In this document: positions 34,597 through 43,517 of the stretch, piece after piece
Position numbering within the stretch: position 1 is the first letter of the stretch
Layout of the letters: each line of letters begins with the position of its first letter
The notes under the pieces: generated by a model
Told to the model about the DNA's origin: nothing
What the model saw: the letters and a program-made list of their open reading frames with translations, nothing else
The model's database searches: none
NCBI RefSeq assembly: GCF_900113285.1
Contig: NZ_FOOT01000002.1
Span: 558,001 to 622,000, forward strand
Direction of reading: 5' to 3'
Length of the DNA stretch: 64,000 nt
Source of the DNA: Pontibacter chinhatensis
GTDB lineage: Bacteria > Bacteroidota > Bacteroidia > Cytophagales > Hymenobacteraceae
Translations under genes and position numbers: made by a program

Positions 34597-35424
34597 TTAT
34601 GAATTCTGATTGTTTGCTGTTTTTCTGATGGTTCCCAGTGCCTCCTGCACGCCCTCAAAGATGCGCTCGGCATCACGCTTGTAGCGGCTTTCCGGGTAAG
34701 TATCTACAAAGGCCTGGAAATAGTCCAGCACCACGTCGTAGCGCTCCTCCTGCTTATCCGGCACACTTTCCTGGGCATAACGGAACTGGGCGTCCAGCCT
34801 CAGGAAGGCGGCTTCTTCGGCATACGGCGAGGAAGCGTGCTCCTGCAGGAAGTTGTTCAGGGCCACGGCCGCTGAGCGCCAGTAGCGCAGTTTATAGTAC
34901 AGGCGGGCCTGGTTAAAGTCTTTCCGGTCGAGTTTGGTATAGAGCTCCTCCAGCGCAATATTCACGCGCTCCACCCTTTCGCTGTTCGGGTAGCGCACCA
35001 GAAACTCCTCGTACGCCTCAATGGCCGTCAGGGTTGGCGTCTGGTCCTCCTGGTAGCTCGGCGACTGCTCGTAGAGCGACTGCGCCTGCAGGAACATCGC
35101 TTCCTCGGCAAACGGGCTGCGCGGGTAGGTAGTGTAGAAGGTGCGGAAGTAGGCGTTGCTCAGGATGTAGTTGCCCTGCATGTAGTGCGACTTGGCGCGG
35201 TAGAACTGGGCTTTCTCAGCCTCCTCTGTACCCACCATCAGGTCGGTTACCTGGTCAAGCAACTGAGAGGCGCGGTAATATTCCTCCTGCTCATAATACT
35301 CGAGCGCGGCCTGATACTTCTTGCTGACATCGTTGCTCTTCAGCAATTGCTGAAAGTTGCTACAGCCGGTGGCCAGCAGCAACAGGCAAAACAGTGCGAT
35401 ACTATGGAAAAAGCCTCTATTCAT
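34597..35424 (-). CDS. bamD: Outer-membrane protein assembly factor BamD
   Basis: A 275-residue lipoprotein (lipobox LLATGC near residue 20) followed by five TPR-like helix pairs. Examples are YQAALEYYEQEEYYRASQLLDQV, KSHYMQGNYILSNAYFRTF and AIEAYEEFLVRYPNSERVERV, the arrangement of BamD. BamD works with BamA at the outer membrane to insert beta-barrel proteins. It lies 71 bases after the OstA-like gene and 11 before rpoZ, consistent with one operon. Confidence 0.93.
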   Translation of the reverse strand: MNRGFFHSIALFCLLLLATGCSNFQQLLKSNDVSKKYQAALEYYEQEEYYRASQLLDQVTDLMVGTEEAEKAQFYRAKSHYMQGNYILSNAYFRTFYTTYPRSPFAEEAMFLQAQSLYEQSPSYQEDQTPTLTAIEAYEEFLVRYPNSERVERVNIALEELYTKLDRKDFNQARLYYKLRYWRSAAVALNNFLQEHASSPYAEEAAFLRLDAQFRYAQESVPDKQEERYDVVLDYFQAFVDTYPESRYKRDAERIFEGVQEALGTIRKTANNQNS

Positions 35425-35495
35425 GAACGGGCAAAATTATACAATATCCATTTGATTTACAAAAGAGATTCCGTTGGATGGCAGGTCTTTCTTCG

Positions 35496-37178
35496 TCACT
35501 GCCTGTTTTTTCTAAGTCTGGCCTTCCTTCCATTGGCCTTGGTAGTCTTTTCGACCGGCGGGGCTTTTACCGCGGGCTTGGGCGCAGGCGCTGCTCCGGC
35601 CTTCGGCACAGGCTGCTTGGCCAGCACCTGCTCCTTGGTAGGCCTGATGTCCGCCATCCAGGTAAAGCCCTCCAGTTGCTTGTCGTCCTCCCCTAACTCG
35701 TGCGGCGGTATGAAACTGGCATCGGGCTGCACCAGAAACGAAATCCGCTTGAGTTTATTTTCCGCGAACATCAGCGTCATGTCGCTGCAGATGGCCTTAT
35801 TCATTCCCGTCAGCACCGTATCGCCCTCCAGTGCAAAGTATAGGCTCTCGCCGTTGCCGTTCACGTTCACCCGCCGGATGTCGCCTCCCACAAAGAAAGC
35901 GGTCATGTCGCGGCCTTTCACCTGGTTGTAATTTTGCAGCGAGTCTTCCGAGGAGATAAAGGCGTTGCTGTACATGTACATGCGGTCGATGGTCTTGTTG
36001 CGCAGCTGGATGTGGATGGTGTCAGCCACCATCTGGCTTTCCTCGCTCCAGAGCACCGGGTTCACGTTCAGGTGCATGATGGAATCGGTGCGGTTGTAGC
36101 TCAGCGAGTCGGCCTTGCCTTGCAGGTCTGATTTAAAAATTTTCACATCCTTGTAGGCGTAAATCATACTTGCCGTGCGCTCCCCGCGTGGCTCCTGCGA
36201 GTAGAGCGTGTCGGCCGACAAAAAGAGCGTGTCGCCTTCCATAATAGTCTCCATCACGGGGCTACCGTATACTTTGGCCTCGCCCCTGTCGCGCCAGTAG
36301 CGCCCAATGGCGCCGCGTATCGTCACGTCGTCCTTCAGGGCCCGCAGCGACACGTTTCGCTCGGCAAAGCCATAACCGGTATTCTGGTCATAGTATAGCT
36401 TGTCGCCACCCAGCCGGTACTCGTCGGTGAGGATATAGGCGTTGCGCCCGAAGTTCGAAATCTTGGTGATGGTGTTGTAGGTCCCCTCCTCGGCATACAA
36501 GTCGCCTTGCTGCCCCTCGATAAAGGTGGGGCCCTGAAAGTATACGACCTTGGTGAGCGTGTTATAGCGCATCTTCTGCGCCTTGATGTCGTAGTCGGCC
36601 GTTTTCACCTTCACGTTCTGCTCAAAGTCAAACATCTTGGTTTCGGTGTTGTAGGCGCCGCGGCGGCTCTCCAGGCGGTTCTCCGGGTCCACAATCACGC
36701 CTCCCTCGGTATAGGTGGCCGTGCGGGTGTTCAGGTTATAGACGAGGCTGGGGGTGGTCAGGGTCATCCGCGGGTCGCGCATCACCACATCGCCAATAAT
36801 GGTGGCTGTGCGGGTGTCGCCGTTGTAGGTGGCGCGCTTGCCGGTAATGTTCACCGTATCAGCCTGGTTGATGCGCACGCTGCCGAAAGCCTCCAGCATG
36901 TTTTTCTCTTTGTACTGGTACACCGAGTCGGCGTACAGCGTGCCGTCCTTCTGCTTGAAGATCACGTTGCCAATCAGTTTGTCGATGCGCTGCCCGTTAA
37001 ACGTACCGCCAATCAGGCTGTCGGCCTGCTGCAGGTCCACGGGCGTGCGCTCCGTCTGCCGTGGCGGCTGTTGGCTCTGCGGCTTCAGCACGGGACGCGG
37101 CGGCGTCACCTGCTGCCCGAAAACTGCCAGCGCAAACAGCGTAAAGACAAGAGAAAGCAGTATTTTTGCGTAGTTCAT
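35496..37178 (-). CDS. OstA-like protein (LPS-transport LptA/LptD N-terminal fold)
   Basis: A 560-residue exported protein (signal MNYAKILLSLVFTLFALAVFGQ). After a Pro/Gln-rich linker it consists of many repeated beta-jellyroll strands of the OstA/LptA type: GNVIFKQKDGTLYADSVYQY, GKRATYNGDTRTATIIGDVVM, LVYNLNTRTATYTEGGVIVD and so on. It lacks the long C-terminal barrel of LptD and ends in a basic Lys/Arg-rich tail (TTKANGRKARLRKN). It probably forms a periplasmic bridge or partner for lipopolysaccharide export. Being directly upstream of bamD supports an outer-membrane biogenesis role. Confidence 0.87.
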   Translation of the reverse strand: MNYAKILLSLVFTLFALAVFGQQVTPPRPVLKPQSQQPPRQTERTPVDLQQADSLIGGTFNGQRIDKLIGNVIFKQKDGTLYADSVYQYKEKNMLEAFGSVRINQADTVNITGKRATYNGDTRTATIIGDVVMRDPRMTLTTPSLVYNLNTRTATYTEGGVIVDPENRLESRRGAYNTETKMFDFEQNVKVKTADYDIKAQKMRYNTLTKVVYFQGPTFIEGQQGDLYAEEGTYNTITKISNFGRNAYILTDEYRLGGDKLYYDQNTGYGFAERNVSLRALKDDVTIRGAIGRYWRDRGEAKVYGSPVMETIMEGDTLFLSADTLYSQEPRGERTASMIYAYKDVKIFKSDLQGKADSLSYNRTDSIMHLNVNPVLWSEESQMVADTIHIQLRNKTIDRMYMYSNAFISSEDSLQNYNQVKGRDMTAFFVGGDIRRVNVNGNGESLYFALEGDTVLTGMNKAICSDMTLMFAENKLKRISFLVQPDASFIPPHELGEDDKQLEGFTWMADIRPTKEQVLAKQPVPKAGAAPAPKPAVKAPPVEKTTKANGRKARLRKNRQ

Positions 37179-37189
37179 TCTTTATCCGA

Positions 37190-37265
37190 CAAAAGACAAA
37201 AGACACTCTGACAAAAGACCAGCGAACGCATCCGTCCTTTGTCCTTTATCAAAAAGTTCTTTTGT
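37190..37265. repeat. ACAAAAGAC repeat cluster upstream of tilS
   Basis: Three direct copies of ACAAAAGAC/ACAAAAGACC (37190-37220) are followed by the complementary GTCCTTTGTCC and CTTTTGTC. The same words recur after tilS at 38643-38730, so tilS is bracketed by them. No coding or terminator role is evident. Confidence 0.6.
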
Positions 37266-37310
37266 CAAATATAAATTCAAAAGTAGAAAAAATTTACCAG
37301 CCCCTCTCCT

Positions 37311-38645
37311 ATGCTTCAGAAAGTTTCGGATTATATACAGGCACACGGCCTATGCCAGCCCGACAGTAAAATTTTAGTAGCCGTAAGCGGCGGCATTGAC
37401 TCGGTGGTGCTTTGCGAGGTGCTGCACCAGCTCAAGTATGATTTCGCGGTGGCGCACTGCAACTTCGGGCTGCGCGCCGAGGACGCCGAGGCCGACCAGC
37501 TGTTTGTCAAAAAACTGGCCAAAAAGTATGACGTGCCCTTTTTTACCGAGAACTTCAACACCCGCGCCTTTGCCGATCAGGAGAAACTCTCCATACAGAT
37601 GGCGGCCCGCACCCTGCGCTACGAGTGGTTTGAGCGGGTACGCCAGCAGGAAGGCTACGACTACATCGCCACGGCTCACCACAGTAACGATCTGAGCGAG
37701 ACCATATTGCTGCACCTGACCAAAGGCACCGGCATTGCAGGCCTGCACGGCATCCCTCCTCGAAACGGCCACATCATCCGCCCCATGCTCTCTATCACCA
37801 AGGATGATATTTACGAGTACGTGACAGAGCGCAAGCTGATCTGGCGCGAGGACACCTCCAATGAGACGACTAAGTACCAGCGCAACAAGATCCGCCACGA
37901 GGTGATTCCGGTGCTGAAGGAGATAAACCCGAACCTAGAGGAAACGATGCAGCACACGGCCGAGCGCGTGAGCCATGCCAAAAGTATCGTTGCGGCTTAC
38001 ATCGAAAACCTGCGCGAGCAAAGTATAAAAGAGGCCGAGAATGCCTGGTACGTGTCGCTGAAGCCGCTGCAAAACGCCACGGGCCTGCCGGTGGTGCTGC
38101 ACGAACTGCTGCGGCCTTTCAACTTCAGCTACAGCGTGGTGCTGGAGCTGGTGGAGGCGCTCGATGGCCTGTCGGGCAAGCAGTTCGACTCCCCTACCCA
38201 TACCCTGGTGAAGGACCGCGACCAGCTGGTGATTACGCCGCGCAACCTGAGCAGCTTCGGAAGTATACTGATACAGGAAGGCGACACGCAGGTGCAGGCA
38301 GGCGATTTATACTTTAGCATTAAGTATGTGGATGCCGGCAAGTATAAACTCAACACCAAACCGCATGTGGCCGCTTTGGATGCCGACCAGCTCCGTTTCC
38401 CGCTGAAGCTGCGTGCCTGGCAGGAGGGCGACTGGTTTGTGCCGCTGGGCATGAACGGCAAGAAAAAGATCAGCGATTTCCTCATCGACAAGAAAATACC
38501 AGCCAACCTTAAAGACCGTATACTGTTGTTAATCTCGGACCAGTCGGTGGCCTGGGTAGTAAACCAGCGCCTGGATAACCGGTTTAAAGTAACCGAAAAA
38601 ACGCAGCGGGTGGTGGAGATTATGATGAAGCCTATGGCTTCTTGA
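37311..38645 (+). CDS. tilS: tRNA(Ile)-lysidine synthase
   Basis: TilS converts C34 of tRNA-Ile(CAU) to lysidine so that it reads AUA codons. The PP-loop AVSGGIDSVVL is at residues 24-34, followed by HCNFGLRAEDAEADQLFV and the IATAHHSNDLSETILLHLTKGTGIAGL block with catalytic and metal residues, then REDTSNETTKYQRNKIRHEVIP. The C-terminal TilS domain includes DWFVPLGMNGKKKISDFLIDKKIP. Its presence matters here because the window's iterated word often creates AUA codons. The gene itself holds four or five copies of that word. Confidence 0.95.
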   Translation: MLQKVSDYIQAHGLCQPDSKILVAVSGGIDSVVLCEVLHQLKYDFAVAHCNFGLRAEDAEADQLFVKKLAKKYDVPFFTENFNTRAFADQEKLSIQMAARTLRYEWFERVRQQEGYDYIATAHHSNDLSETILLHLTKGTGIAGLHGIPPRNGHIIRPMLSITKDDIYEYVTERKLIWREDTSNETTKYQRNKIRHEVIPVLKEINPNLEETMQHTAERVSHAKSIVAAYIENLREQSIKEAENAWYVSLKPLQNATGLPVVLHELLRPFNFSYSVVLELVEALDGLSGKQFDSPTHTLVKDRDQLVITPRNLSSFGSILIQEGDTQVQAGDLYFSIKYVDAGKYKLNTKPHVAALDADQLRFPLKLRAWQEGDWFVPLGMNGKKKISDFLIDKKIPANLKDRILLLISDQSVAWVVNQRLDNRFKVTEKTQRVVEIMMKPMAS

Positions 38646-38735
38646 CAAAGGAAATTTTGACAAAGGACAAAAGACGCCATGGTAGAAAACCCAAAAATCC
38701 TTTGTCTTTTATCTAATAGTCTTTTGTCCAAAAAC
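38643..38735. repeat. ACAAAAGAC repeat cluster downstream of tilS
   Basis: TTGACAAAGG, TTGACAAAGGACAAAAGAC and, inverted, CCTTTGTCTTTTATC and GTCTTTTGTCC form an imperfect inverted repeat of about 90 bases between tilS and mdh. It matches the cluster upstream of tilS. Confidence 0.6.
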
Positions 38736-38812
38736 AAAGTTTTTCCAAATAGATTTTTCTAATTTTACCGGAGTTAACTGATTCTAAAACTATAACAAAA
38801 TTATATCCGACC

Positions 38813-39751
38813 ATGAAAGTAACCGTAGTTGGAGCGGGTAACGTTGGGGCTACATGCGCCGATGTGCTGGCTTACCGCGAAATCGCGAACGAAGTAGTAT
38901 TAGTGGATATTAAAGAAGGTTTTGCGGAAGGCAAGGCGCTGGACATCTGGCAGAAAGCCCCTATCAACCTATACGACACACGCACAGTAGGCGTAACAAA
39001 CGATTATAGCAAAACCGCTGACTCTGACGTGGTGGTAATCACTTCCGGCCTGCCACGCAAGCCCGGCATGACCCGCGACGACCTGATTTCTACCAACGCG
39101 GGTATCGTGCAGTCGGTAACTGAGAACATTGTAAAGCACTCGCCAAACGCTATCATCATCGTGGTTTCTAACCCACTCGACGTGATGACGTATGCGGCGC
39201 ACATCACTTCCAAGCTGCCACGCACCCGCGTAATGGGTATGGCCGGCATCCTGGACACAGCGCGTTACCGTGCCTTCCTGGCAGAGGCCCTGAACGTATC
39301 TCCAAAAGACATCCAGGCAGTGCTGATGGGTGGCCACGGCGACACCATGGTTCCGCTTCCGCGCTATACTACAGTGGGCGGTATCCCAGTAACAGAGCTA
39401 ATCGACGAGGAAACGCTGAATGCCATTGTAGATCGCACCAAAAACGGTGGTGGCGAGCTGGTAAAACTGATGGGTACTTCGGCTTGGTATGCACCGGGTT
39501 CTGCGGCTGCTCAAATGGTGGAGGCCATCGTGCGCGACCAGCGCCGTGTGTTCCCGGTTTGTGTGAAGCTGGAAGGCGAGTACGGTATTGACGGCGTGTA
39601 CCTGGGCGTGCCGGTAATCCTGGGCAAGAACGGTATCGAGAAGATCATTGAGCTGCAGCTGAACGACGACGAGAAGCAACTGCTGGAAACATCTCGCGGC
39701 CACGTGAAAGAGGTGATGGACGCGTTGGATAATATCAACGCTGCCAAATAA
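38813..39751 (+). CDS. mdh: Malate dehydrogenase
   Basis: A 312-residue NAD-dependent malate dehydrogenase of the LDH-like class found in Bacteroidetes. The Rossmann motif is VVGAGNVGATCADVLA. The substrate loop is SGLPRKPGMTRDDLI, with Arg in place of the Gln that would mark a lactate dehydrogenase. The catalytic His is in VLMGGHGDTMVPLPRY, and a further conserved segment is TSAWYAPGSAAAQMV. It oxidises malate to oxaloacetate in the TCA cycle. Length and motifs are normal; a terminator follows. Confidence 0.96.
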   Translation: MKVTVVGAGNVGATCADVLAYREIANEVVLVDIKEGFAEGKALDIWQKAPINLYDTRTVGVTNDYSKTADSDVVVITSGLPRKPGMTRDDLISTNAGIVQSVTENIVKHSPNAIIIVVSNPLDVMTYAAHITSKLPRTRVMGMAGILDTARYRAFLAEALNVSPKDIQAVLMGGHGDTMVPLPRYTTVGGIPVTELIDEETLNAIVDRTKNGGGELVKLMGTSAWYAPGSAAAQMVEAIVRDQRRVFPVCVKLEGEYGIDGVYLGVPVILGKNGIEKIIELQLNDDEKQLLETSRGHVKEVMDALDNINAAK

Positions 39752-39777
39752 GTATAGAAGTATACTTGTTGATACCG

Positions 39778-39811
39778 AAAACGCCGCTTCTTTGCAGGAG
39801 CGGCGTTTTTG
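39778..39811 (+). terminator. Terminator after mdh
   Basis: AAAACGCCGCT (39778-39788) pairs with AGCGGCGTTTT (39799-39809), followed by T. A palindromic AAGTATACTT sits 20 bases before it. Confidence 0.85.
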
Positions 39812-40755
39812 TTTTCTCCATAACTCTTCTCTGATACAGGGATTTATACTTGTGCTCTATTGATGATGTTGAGCTTGTCACCAGACCAACTTGGACAGCT
39901 ATACTTTATACTTGTTTGAATCAGGATTTTCAGGATTAATGGATTTGCAGGATTTTATAACTTCAGCTATCCTTTAAACTTCCCTGTCCCTCCGCTGGCG
40001 CGGGGTTGCAACCCAACTGGCTTGAAACGCCATTCTTTATACCTTATTCTTGCCGGTTTATGCTTAGCCACCGCTTCCTTCCAATTGAAACAAGCTATAC
40101 TTCCAAAACTCCACTGTTCCTCTAGTTCCCACAAACCCACCTTTCCATAGCCAGCTTGGCTCCCTCCCAGGCCGGGAGGCCTCGCCTTCGGGCATCGCGC
40201 TGCTTTCGCTTCCTGCCCTCGTGCCTCGGGCTGCCTCGCTTGCGCTCGTCACCGGAACCTCTCGAGGCGATCCACCCAAAGGCTGGGAATCTTTCGATAG
40301 CCGCTGCCTTTGCTATGGAACGAGTATAGGCTGTCCCCTTGAGGGGACCACAGGGGTGTAATCAGTTGCGGAGACAAAAAAGGGTGCAATACGATTTCCG
40401 CTGCCATTGCTGTCTTCTTGACCTTCGGGAGAAAGCAAAAAGTATTCCCGATAGATCTCTCGCGCTGCTCGAGATGACTGGGTAAGGAGCAAGTATAACC
40501 TGTTCCCTTGAGGACAAACAAGAACGAGAGTTCGCCGTTTGCGAACTCCGCTCAACAGGGGTGTTTATACTTTGACTATGATACTTATACTTCAGCAGCA
40601 GTAACTACAGACTCCCCTCCTTGGCTAAGGAGGGGTAGGGGTGGTTGGACCCGGCACTGCTGAATGCTCCTTCCCCTGTTCTTAGGGGAGGGTTGGGGTG
40701 GGGTTTTATACTTACCCAAGGGCGGTTGGACTTGCCACTTCAAGAACCTATCACC
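39812..40755. repeat. Repeat-rich intergenic island between mdh and the kinase-like/barrel gene
   Basis: About 940 bases without a credible gene. The part at about 39960-40300 is a degenerate copy of the 31130-31520 block: CCGCTGGCGCGGGGTTGCAACCC, AGCTATACTTCC, CCCTCCCAGGCCGGGAGGCCTCG appear in the same order. At 40320-40560 lie TGTCCCCTTGAGGGGACCA and ATCTCTCGCGCTGCTCGAGA-type palindromes. At 40612-40703 are two half copies of the CCCACCCC hairpin family. Roughly nine AGTATA/TATACT words are scattered through. The long opposite-strand frames here look like products of the repeats, not genes. Confidence 0.7.
40612..40703. repeat. Two half elements of the CCCACCCCTACC hairpin family
   Basis: CTCCCCTCCTTGGCTAAGGAGGGG (40612-40635, given in two parts: CTCCCCTCCTT and AAGGAGGGG) followed by TAGGGGTGG, and CTTCCCCTGTTCTTAGGGGAGG followed by TTGGGGTGGGG at 40669-40703. 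Both are related to the elements at 28120 and 60176 but in direct orientation to each other. Confidence 0.65.
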
Positions 40756-43359
40756 TTAAAACCTGAACCCTACCGAAAAGTAAGGCAACACACCGTCTTC
40801 GGAGACCCCTACTACTCCGTGCAACAGTATAAGCTGTGCCGGTAGCACGTAAATGCCTCCGCCGTAGCCGTGGTGCAGCCCGCCGCCGTCATCGCCATTA
40901 TCCGACCACACGCGGCCCACATCGTTAAACCCGATCAGGCCGAAGGTGCCCGGAAACAGGAAGGAGGTGAAGTCGAACAGCTTGAGGCGCAGCTCCAGGT
41001 TGTGGAAGGCCATCTGGTCCCCGGCGAAGCGGTAATTACGGTAGCCGCGCAGGTTGTTGGTGCCGCCTAAGTATAAAAGCTGGAAGAAAGCCGGATCGCC
41101 GTAGGTGGTGCCGCCGCCAATGCGGTTAGCCACTACCAACCTTTCGCTCAGCCTGAAGTATACCCCCAGCTCCGACTGCAGCTGCCCATACTCTTCCTGC
41201 TCGTCGTTTAGCTGGGCAAGGCCACGCAAACGTGTAGACCAGTAAATACCGCTGGAAGGCTGTATGGCATCGTTGCGTGTATCGAGGGTAAATCCGCCGA
41301 CAAAACCGCCGTAGTACTTGCTCTTAAACAGGTTTTCCTCCGGGTTCTCTGCCTGGTACAGGTTAATGAAACGCCCTTCGTTGTCGCCGGGCTGCATGCT
41401 GAAGAACTGACCTGTTACCCCGGCATATACCTGGAAGCGCTGCGAGAGCTGGCGCCGAAGCACCGCCTGCCCCTCTATAAAGTCGTAGCGGGTGCGGTAG
41501 TAGCGGATGGGCTTGCTGCCGGTATCAATAAACTCAGTGTTGTTGCCCACGCCAAAGAAGTTGCTGACGTTGTTCGGGGCTCGGGCATCCAGCTCCACGC
41601 CCAGATCAAACTTGCCGATCAGGCGCGGGAAGTCGCCCTCGTAGTTGCCGAAAAAGGCATTGGTAGCCAGGGCATGCCCCACCATCAGCTTGTGCTGCGC
41701 CGCATAAGGCTCCTTCCTGAAACCGTGCTTGGTATACTTAAATCCAAGGCCCAGCAGCACGCCATCATCCAGGTTATACCCTACCGTGCCGAGCGGCATC
41801 AGGACGTTATACTTAAAGCTACGCGGGTCGTAGTTGTTCACGATGGTGTCGGTGGAGGTACGGATTTTAGCCATACCTTTATCCGGAATCAGATTTTCCT
41901 CATCAGCGCGATCATAGATCAGCAGTTTGCCCTTGTTTCGGAAGTCATCCGCCGCCTTGAAGGCATCCACGCCATCGCCCCCTATCATCCGCACTTTTAT
42001 ACTTGATTTGCCGCTGCCCTGTACATTAAAAATATCCTCGCCGCCACGGCCATACAGACGCAGCTCGTTCGTGATGGCAGGAGAAAAGGTGCGCTCCATC
42101 AGCAGACGGTCGCGGTCGCGCTCCTTCTTTATCTTGTACACTTGCAGGTGGATATCGCCATTGGGCAGGTAGTTGAGCACAAACTCCTCGTGCTTGTCTG
42201 AGCCCGGCACATCCACGGCTTTGGATAGAAACCTGTAATAGACCATGGCCTGCTCCATCAGGTTGTCGCGGCGGGCTTTCAGGATGCTGGCTAGCTCAGG
42301 ACCGCTCTGTTCATAAATTGGGGCTGGCATGCGACGCATGGCCTGCTCAATCACCTCGTCTGTCAGCTGCTGCTGCACATACTGCACCTCCCGCCGCCAG
42401 TCCTCCTCGCTGAGCTGGTTCATGAACATGCGGTCGAAGTAGCGGGCATTGAAGTTGAACCCTTCTATGCTGCGTATCTCCGGATCAAAGCCCTGGAACT
42501 TGGGCATGATCCACTTGCGGGATCCGATTTTCGGGATCACTCCCTCGTTTTTAAAGAAGATTTGGTCGCGGTCGCGGGGAATAGGGTCGTAGAGCTTGCC
42601 TGTTTCATCCTCCAGATCACGCCAGCGCCACTGGTCCTCATGCCTGTCCCAGTCGCCTACCACAATGTCCAGCAGCCTGGCACGCAGCACAGCGTGTTGG
42701 TTCACCCGGTCGTCGTTGTCCTCCTTTAGCTTCTCCAGTACTTTCTCGGTATTGTCTGTATCAACGCCATGGCGAATGGGCTCACGCTCCTCAAACAGGT
42801 AAACGGCATTGGCATACGCTGCCACTGAGTCTGGCAGGGCCGGATGGTCAGGCAGGTACACAATCTCGGGATTGGTGTGCAGCACGTTCAGCGCTTCGGC
42901 CAGGGGCGGCACCACGAGGGCGCCAAAAGGGTGTGAGGCAGATATCTGGTCCTGCACGATGTCTTTGGCCACTGTGGCGCGCAGGTTCTCAGGCAGCGCC
43001 TTCTCCGGGTCTTTCTGCACCGTGCGCAGCACCCACTCCTTGCCGGTGGCATCCTGCAGGCGCAGCGATTTGGTCTGCTGGCCCCCACCCCGCTTCAGCA
43101 CGGTCAGGCCGCCCTGCTCCTCGTCCAGCCGTAGCACCCTCATTTTAACCGGTGTGGCCCAAAGCTCGCGGTAGTTGTCGCCGAACCAGAAGCGGTGGCT
43201 CTTGCTTACGTCGTTATAGTCTGGGGCTATGGCGATGATGATGCTATCCTGCTGGGGTGCTATAGTCTGTGCTGTGGCGTTGTAACAGCATGCCAGGAAG
43301 AGGACAGACAAAAGTGTCTTTATATTGTACTTTTTGTACTTTGTTCTACTTGATGTCAT
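40756..43359 (-). CDS. Outer-membrane protein: kinase-like periplasmic domain fused to a BamA/TamA-type barrel
   Basis: I favour the ATG at 43359 (MTSSRTKYKK, with signal NIKTLLSVLFLACCYNATAQ); an ATG at 43380 is possible. Numbering here is from 43380. The C-terminal roughly 350 residues are an Omp85 (surface antigen D15) barrel: GGTNNLRGYRNYRFAGDQM, FDVGRVW-like GFNDVGRVWSD, ending in the outer-membrane signature SVGFRF. The N-terminal half is not POTRA-like. It contains a beta strand with GKEWVLRTVQ (114-122), a helix, a VYLFEE stretch, then RLLDIVVGDWDRHEDQW (235-251) and YDPIPRDRDQIF (264-275). That order and the G-D-x-D-R-H motif match the catalytic and metal loops of HipA/PI4K/Fam20/CotH-like kinases. 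Kinase activity is an inference; the barrel assignment is firm. Confidence 0.8.
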   Translation of the reverse strand: MTSSRTKYKKYNIKTLLSVLFLACCYNATAQTIAPQQDSIIIAIAPDYNDVSKSHRFWFGDNYRELWATPVKMRVLRLDEEQGGLTVLKRGGGQQTKSLRLQDATGKEWVLRTVQKDPEKALPENLRATVAKDIVQDQISASHPFGALVVPPLAEALNVLHTNPEIVYLPDHPALPDSVAAYANAVYLFEEREPIRHGVDTDNTEKVLEKLKEDNDDRVNQHAVLRARLLDIVVGDWDRHEDQWRWRDLEDETGKLYDPIPRDRDQIFFKNEGVIPKIGSRKWIMPKFQGFDPEIRSIEGFNFNARYFDRMFMNQLSEEDWRREVQYVQQQLTDEVIEQAMRRMPAPIYEQSGPELASILKARRDNLMEQAMVYYRFLSKAVDVPGSDKHEEFVLNYLPNGDIHLQVYKIKKERDRDRLLMERTFSPAITNELRLYGRGGEDIFNVQGSGKSSIKVRMIGGDGVDAFKAADDFRNKGKLLIYDRADEENLIPDKGMAKIRTSTDTIVNNYDPRSFKYNVLMPLGTVGYNLDDGVLLGLGFKYTKHGFRKEPYAAQHKLMVGHALATNAFFGNYEGDFPRLIGKFDLGVELDARAPNNVSNFFGVGNNTEFIDTGSKPIRYYRTRYDFIEGQAVLRRQLSQRFQVYAGVTGQFFSMQPGDNEGRFINLYQAENPEENLFKSKYYGGFVGGFTLDTRNDAIQPSSGIYWSTRLRGLAQLNDEQEEYGQLQSELGVYFRLSERLVVANRIGGGTTYGDPAFFQLLYLGGTNNLRGYRNYRFAGDQMAFHNLELRLKLFDFTSFLFPGTFGLIGFNDVGRVWSDNGDDGGGLHHGYGGGIYVLPAQLILLHGVVGVSEDGVLPYFSVGFRF

Positions 43360-43483
43360 AAGTAAAGTATGATTGCACATTATACTTATATGCTGCTACA
43401 GGGTTTTACCTGCAACTCCTGCTGCGCTTGCCGTTGCACCGCAGGGGCTCATACTTTGTTACTTATCAGGTTTGAGCCAACAA

Positions 43484-43512
43484 AAAACGGCACCCTTTGC
43501 AGGTGCCGTTTT
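43484..43512 (-). terminator. Terminator after the first rhomboid gene
   Basis: AAAACGGCACC (43484-43494) pairs with GGTGCCGTTTT (43502-43512). On the minus strand the stem is followed by TT and G, just past the rhomboid stop at 43518. Confidence 0.8.
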
Positions 43513-43517
43513 GCGCT

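Noticed and set aside
40064..40555. Short minus-strand frames in the repeat island after mdh
   Set aside because: They are built from palindromic repeats (SPREVPVTSASEAARGTRAG-like sequence), overlap each other in different frames and lack homologous features.
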